Source of the DNA: Asterella californica
Taxonomy: Eukaryota; Streptophyta; Marchantiopsida; Marchantiales; Aytoniaceae
DNA length: 64,000 nucleotides
Assembly (NCBI GenBank): GCA_036924285.1
Contig: JAYKYS010000004.1
Coordinates: forward strand, 31,528,001 to 31,592,000
Direction of reading: 5' to 3'
The translations under genes were made by a program, and so were the position numbers. Positions 33,601 through 44,051 of this stretch are shown here, in pieces; positions within the stretch are counted from its first letter, which is position 1, and each line of letters begins with the position of its first letter. Below the pieces are notes generated by a model. That model saw nothing but the letters and a program-made list of their open reading frames with translations, searched no databases and was not told where the DNA came from.

Positions 33601-36600
33601 GCGGCTCTGGGAATGGAAAGTGCGGGTGTCGTCACTACCAGTAAAATAAATATATTAGCGCAGCAGAGAGAAAAGGAGTCCAAGACTAGAACTAACCATT
33701 GATGAACGAGGAGATCGGAAGAAGCTTATCCGCATGTTTGGTAGCAAGCAAAAGCAGCGTGTCCAAAGCCGACCCAACTTCATGAGAGATGCCAGAGCCG
33801 GTGAGTGTTATCAAAGATCCCAGGACCTGGAGGATGTATGTGAGTAAGATACGATACGAGAACATATTTCAAGTACCGCTTAACATTCTAGCGAGGACTA
33901 TCTAGTGTAGTCGATCTGCAGCCACTAAAAGCGGAGATAGTAGAAGCAGGGAAGTTACTGGAAGTCACGAAAAGAGAATTTGCTTACATAAACTACACCC
34001 GATAGAAGCCAAATGAAAATTTCTTAAGCTCATCGACTTGCATACCTTAGACAGCTGTGACGAGTAGCTTCTTATTACTGAAACCTAAAACAACTGAGGT
34101 CTACAGTCTCAAACCGGACCTGTGTTACTGGCAAGCACAGCTGACGACGAGAACTGATGGCCCCTAAATCCATTAACCTATGCTGTTGTACAACTATGTT
34201 AGATACCTCTTGACGGTAGTACGTCCCGACAAACTCCTCAAATAAAAGCTCAAGCGTGTGCATTCCAAACTGCTTAGTAACACGGTCTGTGCTTCCCAGG
34301 CAAAATTCGCTTACAGAAACCAACGTTTGAAAGTAATCCTGCATGGTAACATTTCCACTTTATCAAAACTGTGAGCCTCATGAGTACCAGTTGTGAAGTC
34401 ACTTTGACTCACGCAGGAAGTGTTCATCTCTGAGACGATAGACCTAACTTACTTGCAAGGATTCTCCACGACCCTGTATACACTGTCGCAGTAAGGGCAA
34501 CCCTATGTCCCCACGAGCGATTTTTCTGATCAACAGTTGCTGAGCAATTTTTCGTTCTGGACCCCCGTTGAGATGTACAATGAGTAGCAGCCATACATCC
34601 ACCACTCTGTGATTTTGCTCCCCTTCAACAACTCGAATCTGCTTCAAAACTGCCTCTAGAACTGACTGTAAATAAAGCACCAACTAAAGTGTTACCACAA
34701 TATTGGAGTTACCTCGTGCTGTTCACTCTCGCACGAAAATAACTGCTAGTGATATTATTTGAGTTGCAGAACTTCAATCTACATGGATGTCTAACTCCCT
34801 AGCGTGAAGAGAAATATTATGTAATTTCGAACAAAACTTACGTCATTGTTAGACATACATTTTGAAATCGCAGACCTGAACGGATTGCCTCAAGAACCAG
34901 GGCTTCGCAATTCATAGTTGGAGACTTGCCCTTTTGCTTCCTGTCCGGCTTGCTCATTCGCACATCGGCGATTGTGACAAACTGGAGATTCTCTCGAAGC
35001 TGCTGTACTATTTGCATGACGTTGGCCGGAGTGGCAGATTGCAACAGAAATTTCACAACAAGTGGCAGGTCTTCAGCATCGACTGACCTCAGACTAGAAA
35101 GCGCGAGAGCAACCACCTGTAGACATAGTTGTGTTCCGTTCCGCACTTCAATTAGCATACACTACTACTTGCAAGTGGAATATACGTCAGTAACAGTCAA
35201 GAACCGACTTGGACTGAATGTGAGGACGAGAATAAAACCCGACAGCTGATCCAGATGAAATGCACAGCAAAGGATCCTTCCAGTTCGTGTAGTTATCTGG
35301 TTCTCCATAAACAGAACTGCGAAAGCTCTTAACCTGTTCGAAGAGATTTTCATCCAGGTTGAAGCTGGAGAAAGCGTCCAGAATGGGCACAATGAGCTGC
35401 AAGTCGTCCTGTAACATTCCCTCTAAGGACCGCACAACCGTCTCATGATCTGCGTCAACAATGACCTCCGGGAGAAAGCTTATAATCTCTTTCTTGAGAC
35501 CAAGAGGACAAATAGAAAGAACCTCCAGTAACTTCTCCGTGAGACTCCCGCTGTGAACTACATATTCAAGCCAGCGAAATTGGCTCAGTATCAGTCTTGG
35601 GATACTCTCCATAAGCGGGGGGAGCCCGAAACTCCCACCCTCGTCCTCTCCAACATACTCGGGCAGTTTTTCCAGAAGAGTAGATGCAAGTGAAGTCTGA
35701 ATAGGGGCCACAGACAGCAAAATTCTGGCCAAACTGTCGCAGGAACGTAAATTTCTGTTTCTCCCAATTGTTGCCATCGGCAACAGAATCCTGCTCCAGA
35801 AAACCGCTTATTGTCTCAGTAATCAATTACTTCAGTTCATAGGCAGCTGACTGTCTTCAGACCGCCTCAACATCACCCTAATCCTAAAGACGAAACGCAG
35901 ATAGCTGGTTCGACACATAGCGAGACAGTATGAACTAAACACTTGAGTTGCAATGCATACATGTACATCAATTTGTTGGAAGGGCCAAGTAGGAGGACGA
36001 TGTTACACGATGTTGAACGGATACTCCACTTAGCACGGAATGGAATGACGGGACCGAGTACTGAAAGTAAATGAACCCTTGAATATCATTCTGACAATAC
36101 GACATTGTGCAGAAGTTATTTCAGCGGAGCTGAACCGTGACCGAAGCTGCTGTTCGTCACAATCTACTCTGGGACTGGAAGAAGGCAGAGGAGGACTACC
36201 CAAACGTTAATTTCAGAGGAAAACGACTTCGCGCTAGCATCACCAGGTTGCGTTCGTAAGATTTTACACCTCTATCAGCTCGTGACTGAGTAGTAGAAGC
36301 AGTCTTATGCACTAGAAAAGGCGACATTTCTGAGCAGTTACGCGCCATGTTTGGAAGTAACTAGTACGTTGCAATCTTCTTAAAGAAGGGCAACAGAGGA
36401 TAACAGCTGAATTTTCAAATCCAAATGGCTACTAGCAACTAAGTGAAAAAAAGATCATCTCAAGGCGATTGCGGGAAGGCTTGTGAATACGATTTAAAAT
36501 GAGTGACAATACTGTCAGAATTAAGTAATTTCGGGGAATTCATCTCATGGACTCGGCTAGAGCTAACCTGCGAAGACTGTTCTGATCTGCTATGAACGTC

Positions 36601-36866
36601 TGAAAACATTCCAAGAACCTCCTCATAAGGTCAGCGTCTGGCTTCAGGCGTTGCTCCAAATGCATTATGACATTGCGAGAATCACAGGCTATCACAGGAG
36701 GGCCTGGTGCTCTGAGTGAGCACGCAGCACTTGCTAGAACTGATAAAAACGCGTCTGCTTGAGTTTGAGCCCCTTGCGTTGGACGTCGCCGCACGGGCGG
36801 AGGCGATACAGTGGTGCTCTCTGAAGGGAGTGATCTTTTCCTCGACTCCACCACTCCAGGCGTCAT
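24683..36866 (-). CDS. FANCD2: Fanconi anaemia group D2 protein, 32-exon gene
   Basis: FANCD2 pairs with FANCI on DNA, is monoubiquitinated, and guides interstrand-crosslink repair, fork protection and, in plants, meiotic crossovers; it acts in the nucleus. Exons in transcript order (minus strand): 36866-36568, 35754-35334, 35116-34859, 34665-34453, 34338-34207, 33826-33697, 33383-33337, 32888-32784, 32547-32425, 32023-31881, 31652-31555, 31451-31370, 31174-31123, 30994-30914, 30838-30743, 30572-30466, 30220-29779, 29434-29396, 29257-29040, 28915-28863, 28810-28650, 28319-28142, 27992-27766, 27206-27111, 26815-26726, 26503-26471, 26361-26227, 26054-25994, 25863-25808, 25387-25331, 25137-25017, 24849-24683. 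All phases agree and total 1506 codons; human FANCD2 is about 1450. Recognisable blocks are LLEKLPEY, ILSQFRWLEYVV, YRQE, KYKRMGIIGG with the likely ubiquitin-acceptor Lys544, FFYDEL, LLGCPMYL, YAINWIREL, LLQDLSQKLD, SFWMGNLK and an acidic tail ending DDEGEGDG. The basic Lys-rich linker in exon 17 is typical. Least certain are the donors of exons 9 and 19 and the extent of exon 2. ATG 36866 was chosen because the frame upstream has no earlier ATG. Confidence 0.9.
27494..27528. repeat. Perfect hairpin in a FANCD2 intron, 16-bp stem, 3-base loop
   Basis: The arm TGCTGGGATCAGTTGT (27494-27509), loop GGA and right arm 27513-27528 pair exactly. It lies between exons 23 and 24 of FANCD2. Confidence 0.85.
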
Positions 36867-37160
36867 GGAGCCTGCTTCAATCGGCAGAATCAATCGACTG
36901 TCAATGCAATCCAGAAGAACTGAACCTTCTCTTCCACCGTTTATTCACAATATGTCCCGTAGCGTCTGCAACGAGATTCGAAACTAAAACTCAAATACTC
37001 AAAAGCCGCTCGGCAATCAATGACATAATTCCACAACAGGTTAACATCAGATCACTTCCTTTGTCAATGCTTTCGTTACTGCAGGGACAGGTCTAAACCG
37101 GGGATTCAAAGACGGAGCCTGCTGGAACGAGGCGAAGCAGGGACATTTTGAATGTTTCCC

Positions 37161-37283
37161 GCCGAAGTATCTACTATGAACCATAAAACCATAGAGCTAT
37201 AGAGGACATGTGTCGCCGAAGTATCTACTATGAACCATAAAACCATAAAGCAATATATGACAGGGGGAGACCCTGTCCTCTAT
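37161..37283. repeat. 33-bp direct repeat pair with an overlapping inverted repeat
   Basis: GCCGAAGTATCTACTATGAA and the next 13 bases occur at 37161 and again at 37215. AGCTATAGAGGACA just after the first copy is the reverse complement of TGTCCTCTATAGCT after the second (around 37270-37287). Confidence 0.7.
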
Positions 37284-37912
37284 AGCTTAACCTCTTACAT
37301 TTGAGAGAACCTCGGCCCAGAGTACGGTAACCTGGGTAAAGGATCTTGTACAAAACCGGAAGACCCAGTCACCCAGGGCCAGGTCCCTCCATAGGAAGCA
37401 TGCCAAGCACATGAAGCATACCAAACTGAAGCATGCCTAACGGTTTTCTGTTTGACCCAAAACGAATTCTTGAGTCAAGAGGACTGAAACCTGGATTATG
37501 TAAAGAAATATTTGAGAACTGGATCAAAAGATTATGCACTTGCGGGGTAAATGCAATAATTTCAGTCATGAATGTCACGGACGAGCTAACAATATGCATG
37601 CAACATGAACTTCTGGAGAAATTTTGTTCACTTTTTATTATAAAAATATTATAAATTATAATATTAAAATTCTATAATAAGTTGATTGAAAAAATTTAGT
37701 TATAAATATTATTTTAACCAGAACTAAGGTTAAGTGACGGTGCAGACATAACCCATAAAAAAGAGAAGAAAGACGCACTTTCGAGAATATAAACGTGAGA
37801 GGCTAGTAGCAAAGAAAAATTAAATTCGCTAAACAATCAATTTATTATCTTATTTTTATTTTGAAAAATTAAAAAAAATTATTATTTAATAGAGTTAGAG
37901 TTTAGCCTATAA

Positions 37913-37928
37913 CCTAAACCCTAAACCT
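37913..37928 (+). repeat. Short interstitial telomere-like motif
   Basis: CCTAAACCCTAAACC near 37913-37928 contains about two units of the plant telomere repeat (CCCTAAA). It could be a telo-box or a relic. Confidence 0.4.
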
Positions 37929-39963
37929 TATTTAATAATTAAATTTACTGATTAAATAATAAATTAAACCCTTGCATATTTGCCGCTTCCAACAGAAAGA
38001 TTGAAGAAGTGGAGAATATATATTTACGGTGCTTTCCTGCATATAACTCAAGACGGAAAAAACCAACACAGGGTGGTAACTTTTACTTCTGTCCTCGACT
38101 TGCCCACGGTGGTGCCACATAAGCATCATCTAGGCTCGACGAAGATTTGTGTATAACAGGACTTGTGTCCTTTGGAATGTCAATCTCACCCAAGTCTCGT
38201 ATATAGACGGCCAAGTATCATTTGATTTAGAACTGGACGGTGCTTTTGTAAAGCAAAGAATATGTGTAATTCAGCAATGGCGAAATGAATCTTTTGCTTG
38301 AGAAGAGTGGAGAGAGAGAGTTTCTAATTTCCGGGGGTCTTTTGGGATATGGTTTATGAACAGTTCTGTGTGTCAAATTGTATAATATATAGCTATTGTC
38401 TTCTTTTATATACGCTAATTCTGCATACCGAGTGTGAGAACTTTCGTTTATTTTGTATTACAGAATTTCCGCAATCTTTTAGTGTATTTCTGTAGAGCAG
38501 ATCGTAATTAACAAATTTGATTAAACACTATGGTTATCCTATTATACAAAATATTCTGTATTAATTATATTTTGACAAGCTCAGGATGACTGATCCTTGT
38601 CAACCCTCGACCCTCCGCACCAGTTATGTGCGATTGGTGTAACCAGTACGGTGTATCCCTGTCTCTCATGTAAAGCCAAACCCAACCATTCCACCAACCT
38701 CCTGGGATCGGCAAACAGATTCGTAGAAAGGACAACTAGGCAGCCTGTTGCGATGCTTCGCTTTAGCAAAATGAGGTACAAAAGCTATGAAGAGGCTACC
38801 AAAAGTCCAAGAACTACAAGGACTGGAATTTTGGTAGCCTAAGTTTCAGGGCACAATCTAGTAACTCACCATGAGCTTGAAGAAGAAGTTATTCCAAGAC
38901 TTCCGCATATGTTCTGATGCTTCACAATGTACACTACTTTGATATTTCTCACAAGGAAGTCTTTGGTTACCGGTTTCACCACGCGTTCAGTAAGGTATGT
39001 AATCCATGTGGAACAAAGCAAGCATTCTTAAAGCACATTCTCAAACCCTAGATGTTAACCAGCTCTGCTGCGAGATCACTGAAATCAATAATAAGCTTTC
39101 CACTAGGACTTCTTTTCGAGCCACAACCGTCGTAAGAAATGCAGGGGAGAGTTACGATTTCAGGTGTCAGTTCAACGTCGTTAACCAGCAAATATGGAGT
39201 ATCGAGAACATTGAGACGACCAATGGATCTTGAGAAAGCACAAAGCACAACTTCCGTCATTCATGTTGTGAAGCAAGTGTGCAAAAGCTGAGACTCAATT
39301 GGGAAATTGACTGAAGCAGCAACGGTGATAATTGAATAATTGATGACGCTGGAACTGAGCAAAAGATACACCAAAGACCAACCGACTGCTATTCCTGCTT
39401 CATGAGGTCCTGGAAACCTGAAAATGAGACCTCTGGAGAAACTGGGTCTTAGTCAGTAGTGAGAATGACCACCGCTTGGAACCAGCAGTGATCTTCGAAG
39501 ATGGTAAGTCATTCCATGTGAAAATCTACACTGCTTGGAGTCTTGAGAACTCATAGTTGTCGGCAAATCGTGACGCACAAAAACTGATCGCAGTTTCTTG
39601 TCATGGAAACAGAGAACATGCGCTCTTGGTAGTACCAACCTGAACTGCTCACGAAAAGATTTAAAAGCGGCAAACTCACAGCAATCTAGCCACCCTCAAT
39701 CGTCTCTGTTATTCCGGCGTCCGCATTTCGCCAGGATTCGTGGTAACAGGTCTCTCGAGATGTATTTCAGGAAGTCTTCGCATCCACAAAGACAATCGAG
39801 AATGATATGTCTCTTCCGATGATAAGAAGGAGACGGCTCGTGAACCTCATACCGATCATTGGCCCTTTGGTATCCGCTTCCCATAGTTGCAACCGCAGAT
39901 CCTCCAGCACCTTGAGACGATCGAGAAGGTGAGAGGCAGGAGACGAGTCCGGACCTCGTACCG

Positions 39964-39997
39964 GTATAATGTAGCGGGGTACCGCGCTACATTATAC
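39964..39997. repeat. Palindrome, 13-bp perfect arms with a GGTACC core
   Basis: GTATAATGTAGCG (39964-39976) and its exact reverse complement (39985-39997) flank an 8-base centre that contains GGTACC. Confidence 0.85.
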
Positions 39998-40749
39998 AGA
40001 CCACGGAGAACATACTGTAGGTACCTGCAAAGACGACCGACACTGTGGGCATATCTAAATGCGTATTCGCTGTCGAATGAATCGCGGTTAGACCATGATC
40101 GTGGTATCACTCGTTGGCAAAAGGATATTCGCAAGAACTCACACGGGAGGATTGGTGTTGTTCGGAGGGTTCGGGCGGCTTCTTACCATCTTGCGATCCT
40201 TGTCCACGCTTACTGTACTGACCGAGGGTGCTGAATCAGCGCCGTGTCCCTCTTGACAGAGTTAACGTGACGAAGCAGGTGGACAAGGGGACAGAGTATT
40301 ATTCTGGTCTAATACCAGTACCTTAAACTGATTTGCAGGGGGATCTTTACAGTGCGTGTCGTGGACAATCCAGTGGGACGGACAGTCTGGGCACATTCGC
40401 CAACGGAGAAAGTGGTTCAGGAAAGAGTTGAAGGTGCCGGATCTGACCAACAGGAGGCAGATACATCCGAACCGCCGCCGTGTGATTCGGTGAAGGATTG
40501 GCTTACGAAGCAACTTCTGGTGGTATGCACACCCCACAGACTACAGTGCCTGTGATAAGACTCACCTTGTTCTTCCACCAAGTCAGTAAGAGGATGACTG
40601 ATGACACCACTATTTATGCACATATGTGGTATAGGGTGCTGAATTTGGTGATGTTGGAACGTAGTAAAGTGATGCAGTAATTGCTAAGAAAAGGTCATTG
40701 TGCTTACGCATGTCTTACGTCTTTCTCTGCTTTTTTTTAGTTCTATACA

Positions 40750-40808
40750 CGCCTGTGCTTTTGTCGTCCACTTATTGATAAGATAAGTGGACGACAAAAG
40801 CACAGGCG
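40750..40808. repeat. Perfect hairpin, 26-bp stem, 7-base loop
   Basis: The left arm 40750-40775 begins CGCCTGTGCTTTTGTC; the right arm 40783-40808 is its exact reverse complement. The loop is TGATAAG. A T-rich tract lies just upstream (40730-40740). Confidence 0.9.
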
Positions 40809-41630
40809 CTTACTGTTTCATGGAGGTATCATGGATTTAAAGTGTGGTAGAGTTCCCCGGGTAGAGTTCCCCGAATCACGACTAAAAAGAAGCATTAACT
40901 GAATCCTCTGACTTTATATGTGTTATTTTCTGCTAGGTCTCTTCGCGCCTTACATTGTCGAACAGCATGACTCTCAGATGTCATTCGCAGTCTACACAAT
41001 ACCTTTTCATGAGCTATCATCCGATTATCCAGAGTTGGCCATGGGATTACAATTTTGTGTTCACAGGATTCTCAGCTAACCAGACTCAGAATTATGTGAA
41101 GTCCATATTGAATCGACTTCTCATGGATGAACAGGCTCGTTTGTTCTGAAAAGAAGCTAATCCAACAGTAGCACAGTAAGGTCAGCTAACAAAGTTTCAC
41201 CTACAGCACTAGAAACTCTTCTACTGCTGCCTTCAAACGACCGAGTATGTCAGCTTCGTCAAGTGGGAAAGTTAAGAAACAAGTGGAGAAGGTAAGAACA
41301 ATTGATGACATAGGAGTTTCTGGGAGACCTTTAGTTGATCAAGGTCTGCTGTTGCAACTGTCTTTCTCTTGGACGTGAACAAAATGACCTCACATATCCT
41401 CTTGGAAGCACATTGGAAAGTAAAAGTTCAAGTTATGAGCCGTTGCTTCTATCAGCTTGATCTCAATGTGCAACCCCGAAGTGAAATGGCCGAATGAAGT
41501 GTGTCGAAGTGTAGGTAAGGCATTTTGTTGAGAGAACTGTGTGGATCAAAGCCGGGAATGCACTATAGGGTTCTGAGACAGACAAGACATACAAATACAC
41601 TCTCGAAGATGAAAACTGCAGTTATCTCAA

Positions 41631-44051
41631 CTAGCATGTCACCATCTGAGGCAAGAAAGAGGATTCTGTTCCCAAAACATAACCCGTAGTGTCTGGAAAA
41701 TTGTGAAAGTCTGGTAATTCTGCTACGTTACCATCCTGGTCAACACTAACAGGATACGGAAGAAGATGTCCGGTCAAGTCGCAAGGCTCGTCTTGGATGT
41801 ACGCACTCCACAGATCATTGGCAATGTCGTTAACGGCGCGCACGCACTCTAGCCTCTCCGGTTGAAGAAACTGACTGCCCAGTGTACCGAGGTGTTCAAA
41901 CCATAAGGACATCCTGAAACCATGAATCTGTCCTCTTTGATCAAGGCGATTTGGCTGATATGAACCCATAGCAATTTCAGAATCTCGACCTCCGTTCATC
42001 GATCGCTCGTTGATGTTTGCAGATCCCACGATGATGTATTCATCATCCACTATCATCATCTTGGAGTGGACGTAGATCATAAAGCGCCTGGCATCCTGGG
42101 ACAGCTTGTAGTCGGTGTCTGCTGCAGGAGGCTCGCTCGGGTCAGCCTCCCATTGGTGTTTCTTCTCGCGGTTAGCTATGCAGTAAAAATTTAGATAATC
42201 CTTCGGACTAGTGCTTGGACTGTCTCCTTCCTTGGCATGCAGTGCTCGACCTATTTCCTTGTACATCATTTCCATCGTATAATGCGTCCACGCCAATATG
42301 GCCTGGACAGAGCCAGTCTCGGCCACGGCTTCGGGCCACATGGGAATGATTACGTACACCGCAAAACGCTCATTCGCCTCGATCTTACTCACGATCTTGC
42401 GGGCCAATTCCATGGGGATGAGGTTGGGTGCTGGACAATCTGATGATTTCGCCCATCCAAATGCGCTCCCGACGAAATATTGGTTTTCGATGTACACGAA
42501 ATTCCTGGCTCTCCTGATGGCATTGATGTACGCATCCTGAATTGACCGATCGAGGACATTGTTTTTACCGGTCACCAGTCCGGCTTTGGCCGCCTCGTCG
42601 GGAGACGAGGGAAGTTCCACGGCTCCGCCATCGATGGATCTGAAAATCTGGACGTTCCACGTCTCTGGGTCATCTTCTTCGGTCACAGCCGACGGTTTGT
42701 CCATATTCGGTATGTCTGCTACTGAGATCAGCTTGTCTTGCATCTCCTTGCTGGCTTGCATCTTCCACCTGTTCTCAAAATTATATAGTACGTCCCAGGC
42801 CACAGCTCCTTCAAGTCGTGAATGAATGTCATGCCAAGGTTCGCGCGGACCTCCGGACGCGATGGAAGCCCCGTCGAAATTCGGTTGATGAAAGTCGTCT
42901 GCATGAGCTCCATTCAAGGTGCCGAAGAGGGAATGGTGTTGTGTATCATACCGTCCGTCACACAGATCAATGCCTCCGACGAAACTCACAATCCGTCTAT
43001 TTCCGCTGTCATCGACAGGGGCGTCAACGATTATAGTCTTCTGATGATGCGTGAAAGCCATAGAAATGGACATCTCCTGCACGATACTCAGGGCCTCGTC
43101 CGGATTACGAGGACACAGAAAACAATTCACCTTGGAACCTTTGAAATACTTCTCCGTGTCCTGGTCGTGAGTAGCCATGACCCCGTCCTGGACCCAGAAC
43201 CCAGACGTTCTGTCATCCCATATAAGAAGATTCACTGTCACTCCTTCCTCCGCCTTTTCTTTCAGCAGCTGTCCGAGTGTCACGCCCTCCGCCCCATAGA
43301 TCATCCTGTCCTGGTCCCGCACGAGCTCGATTTCAGTGTAAACGGACCATCCCGTGATGTAGATCAAGTGGCGCGCACCATCGACGAGCTCGTAAACATC
43401 TTCCCAGCAGCGAGTGGGCTCCCGGACGCCACTGGCGAGAGGAATGTACGGCAAGAAATTATCCGGCATGTGAGCGTCCTGATAGAGGGTCACTCGGCAT
43501 CCTCGTCTCTGAGGGTAGAAGGTGTAAGGAACGCCGTCGTAATCCCTGCCTCGGGGGAGGCCTTGTCCCCAGTTCTCCTCGTCCTTGGCAGCGTAGAAGC
43601 GCATGCCGATCCGAACTCTTGAACTGACTCCATGCGCTTGGACGGGCGAGCCGTCGTCCGTGTAGAGGTCGTACCAGTCGTAGATTTCTCGACCGTCCAG
43701 AAGATCCGAGGCCGGGACCTTGGCTCTGCCGATCAGACTCGCTCCCACGGTGTTATCGATCTTGAGGCTGATAACCACCTCGGGCACAGTGTGAGCTGCG
43801 TAGATGCGGAAGGACTCCCCCCACACAGGGTTTACAGGTTGATCTTTAATGATTCGGGTCCTGTCGACTCGGGTTTTGCCCAGATCCACCGTCGCATAGA
43901 GACTAGTTTCTCCTCGTCCCAAGGAGATTGTATCCTCGACCGTGTCCAGCAATCGCGTCACCGGAGGAGAATCACTTTTGGCTCCCACCACCAACCCATC
44001 AGCCTCATAGATTGTCACGCTGAGAATCCCGTGAAGCAAATAGCTCGCCAT
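41631..44051 (-). CDS. Phospholipase D, C2/PLD-alpha type
   Basis: The enzyme hydrolyses phosphatidylcholine and related lipids to phosphatidic acid plus the head group at cell membranes. It is calcium dependent in this class and acts in stress and hormone signalling. The ORF is uninterrupted: 806 residues from ATG 44051 (MASYLLHGILSVTIYEADG) to TAG 41631, close to the 808-812 of plant PLD-alpha. An N-terminal C2 domain covers about residues 1-150. The two catalytic HxKx4D motifs are intact: H336-K338-D343 (HQKTIIVD) and H662-K664-D669 (HSKMMIVD). The conserved IENQYF is at 521-526. Upstream in-frame sequence has no ATG. Plant PLD-alpha genes normally have introns in the coding part; none is present here, so this may be a retrocopy or a lineage that lost introns. 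The flanks show no poly(A) or target duplication that I could recognise. All key residues are kept, so it is probably active. Confidence 0.95.
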   Translation of the reverse strand: MASYLLHGILSVTIYEADGLVVGAKSDSPPVTRLLDTVEDTISLGRGETSLYATVDLGKTRVDRTRIIKDQPVNPVWGESFRIYAAHTVPEVVISLKIDNTVGASLIGRAKVPASDLLDGREIYDWYDLYTDDGSPVQAHGVSSRVRIGMRFYAAKDEENWGQGLPRGRDYDGVPYTFYPQRRGCRVTLYQDAHMPDNFLPYIPLASGVREPTRCWEDVYELVDGARHLIYITGWSVYTEIELVRDQDRMIYGAEGVTLGQLLKEKAEEGVTVNLLIWDDRTSGFWVQDGVMATHDQDTEKYFKGSKVNCFLCPRNPDEALSIVQEMSISMAFTHHQKTIIVDAPVDDSGNRRIVSFVGGIDLCDGRYDTQHHSLFGTLNGAHADDFHQPNFDGASIASGGPREPWHDIHSRLEGAVAWDVLYNFENRWKMQASKEMQDKLISVADIPNMDKPSAVTEEDDPETWNVQIFRSIDGGAVELPSSPDEAAKAGLVTGKNNVLDRSIQDAYINAIRRARNFVYIENQYFVGSAFGWAKSSDCPAPNLIPMELARKIVSKIEANERFAVYVIIPMWPEAVAETGSVQAILAWTHYTMEMMYKEIGRALHAKEGDSPSTSPKDYLNFYCIANREKKHQWEADPSEPPAADTDYKLSQDARRFMIYVHSKMMIVDDEYIIVGSANINERSMNGGRDSEIAMGSYQPNRLDQRGQIHGFRMSLWFEHLGTLGSQFLQPERLECVRAVNDIANDLWSAYIQDEPCDLTGHLLPYPVSVDQDGNVAELPDFHNFPDTTGYVLGTESSFLPQMVTC

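Larger units (their letters stand above)
36867..41630. other. Intergenic region between FANCD2 and phospholipase D, no firm gene
   Basis: ORFs are short and without recognisable motifs. 37620-37960 is very AT-rich. Around 40940-41090 a plus-strand AG acceptor is followed by an open frame (LFAPYIVEQHDSQMSFAVYT) that could be an exon, but I could not connect it to others. The region holds the telomere-like motif, the 33-bp repeat pair and two palindromes listed separately. The first part should contain the FANCD2 promoter. Confidence 0.4.

Noticed and set aside
36716..37096. 126-codon plus-strand ORF at the FANCD2 5' end
   Set aside because: It overlaps FANCD2 exon 1 antisense and has no motif or homologue known to me.
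42822..43622. 266-codon plus-strand ORF
   Set aside because: It lies antisense to the intact phospholipase D and is a shadow of its codon use; no motif.
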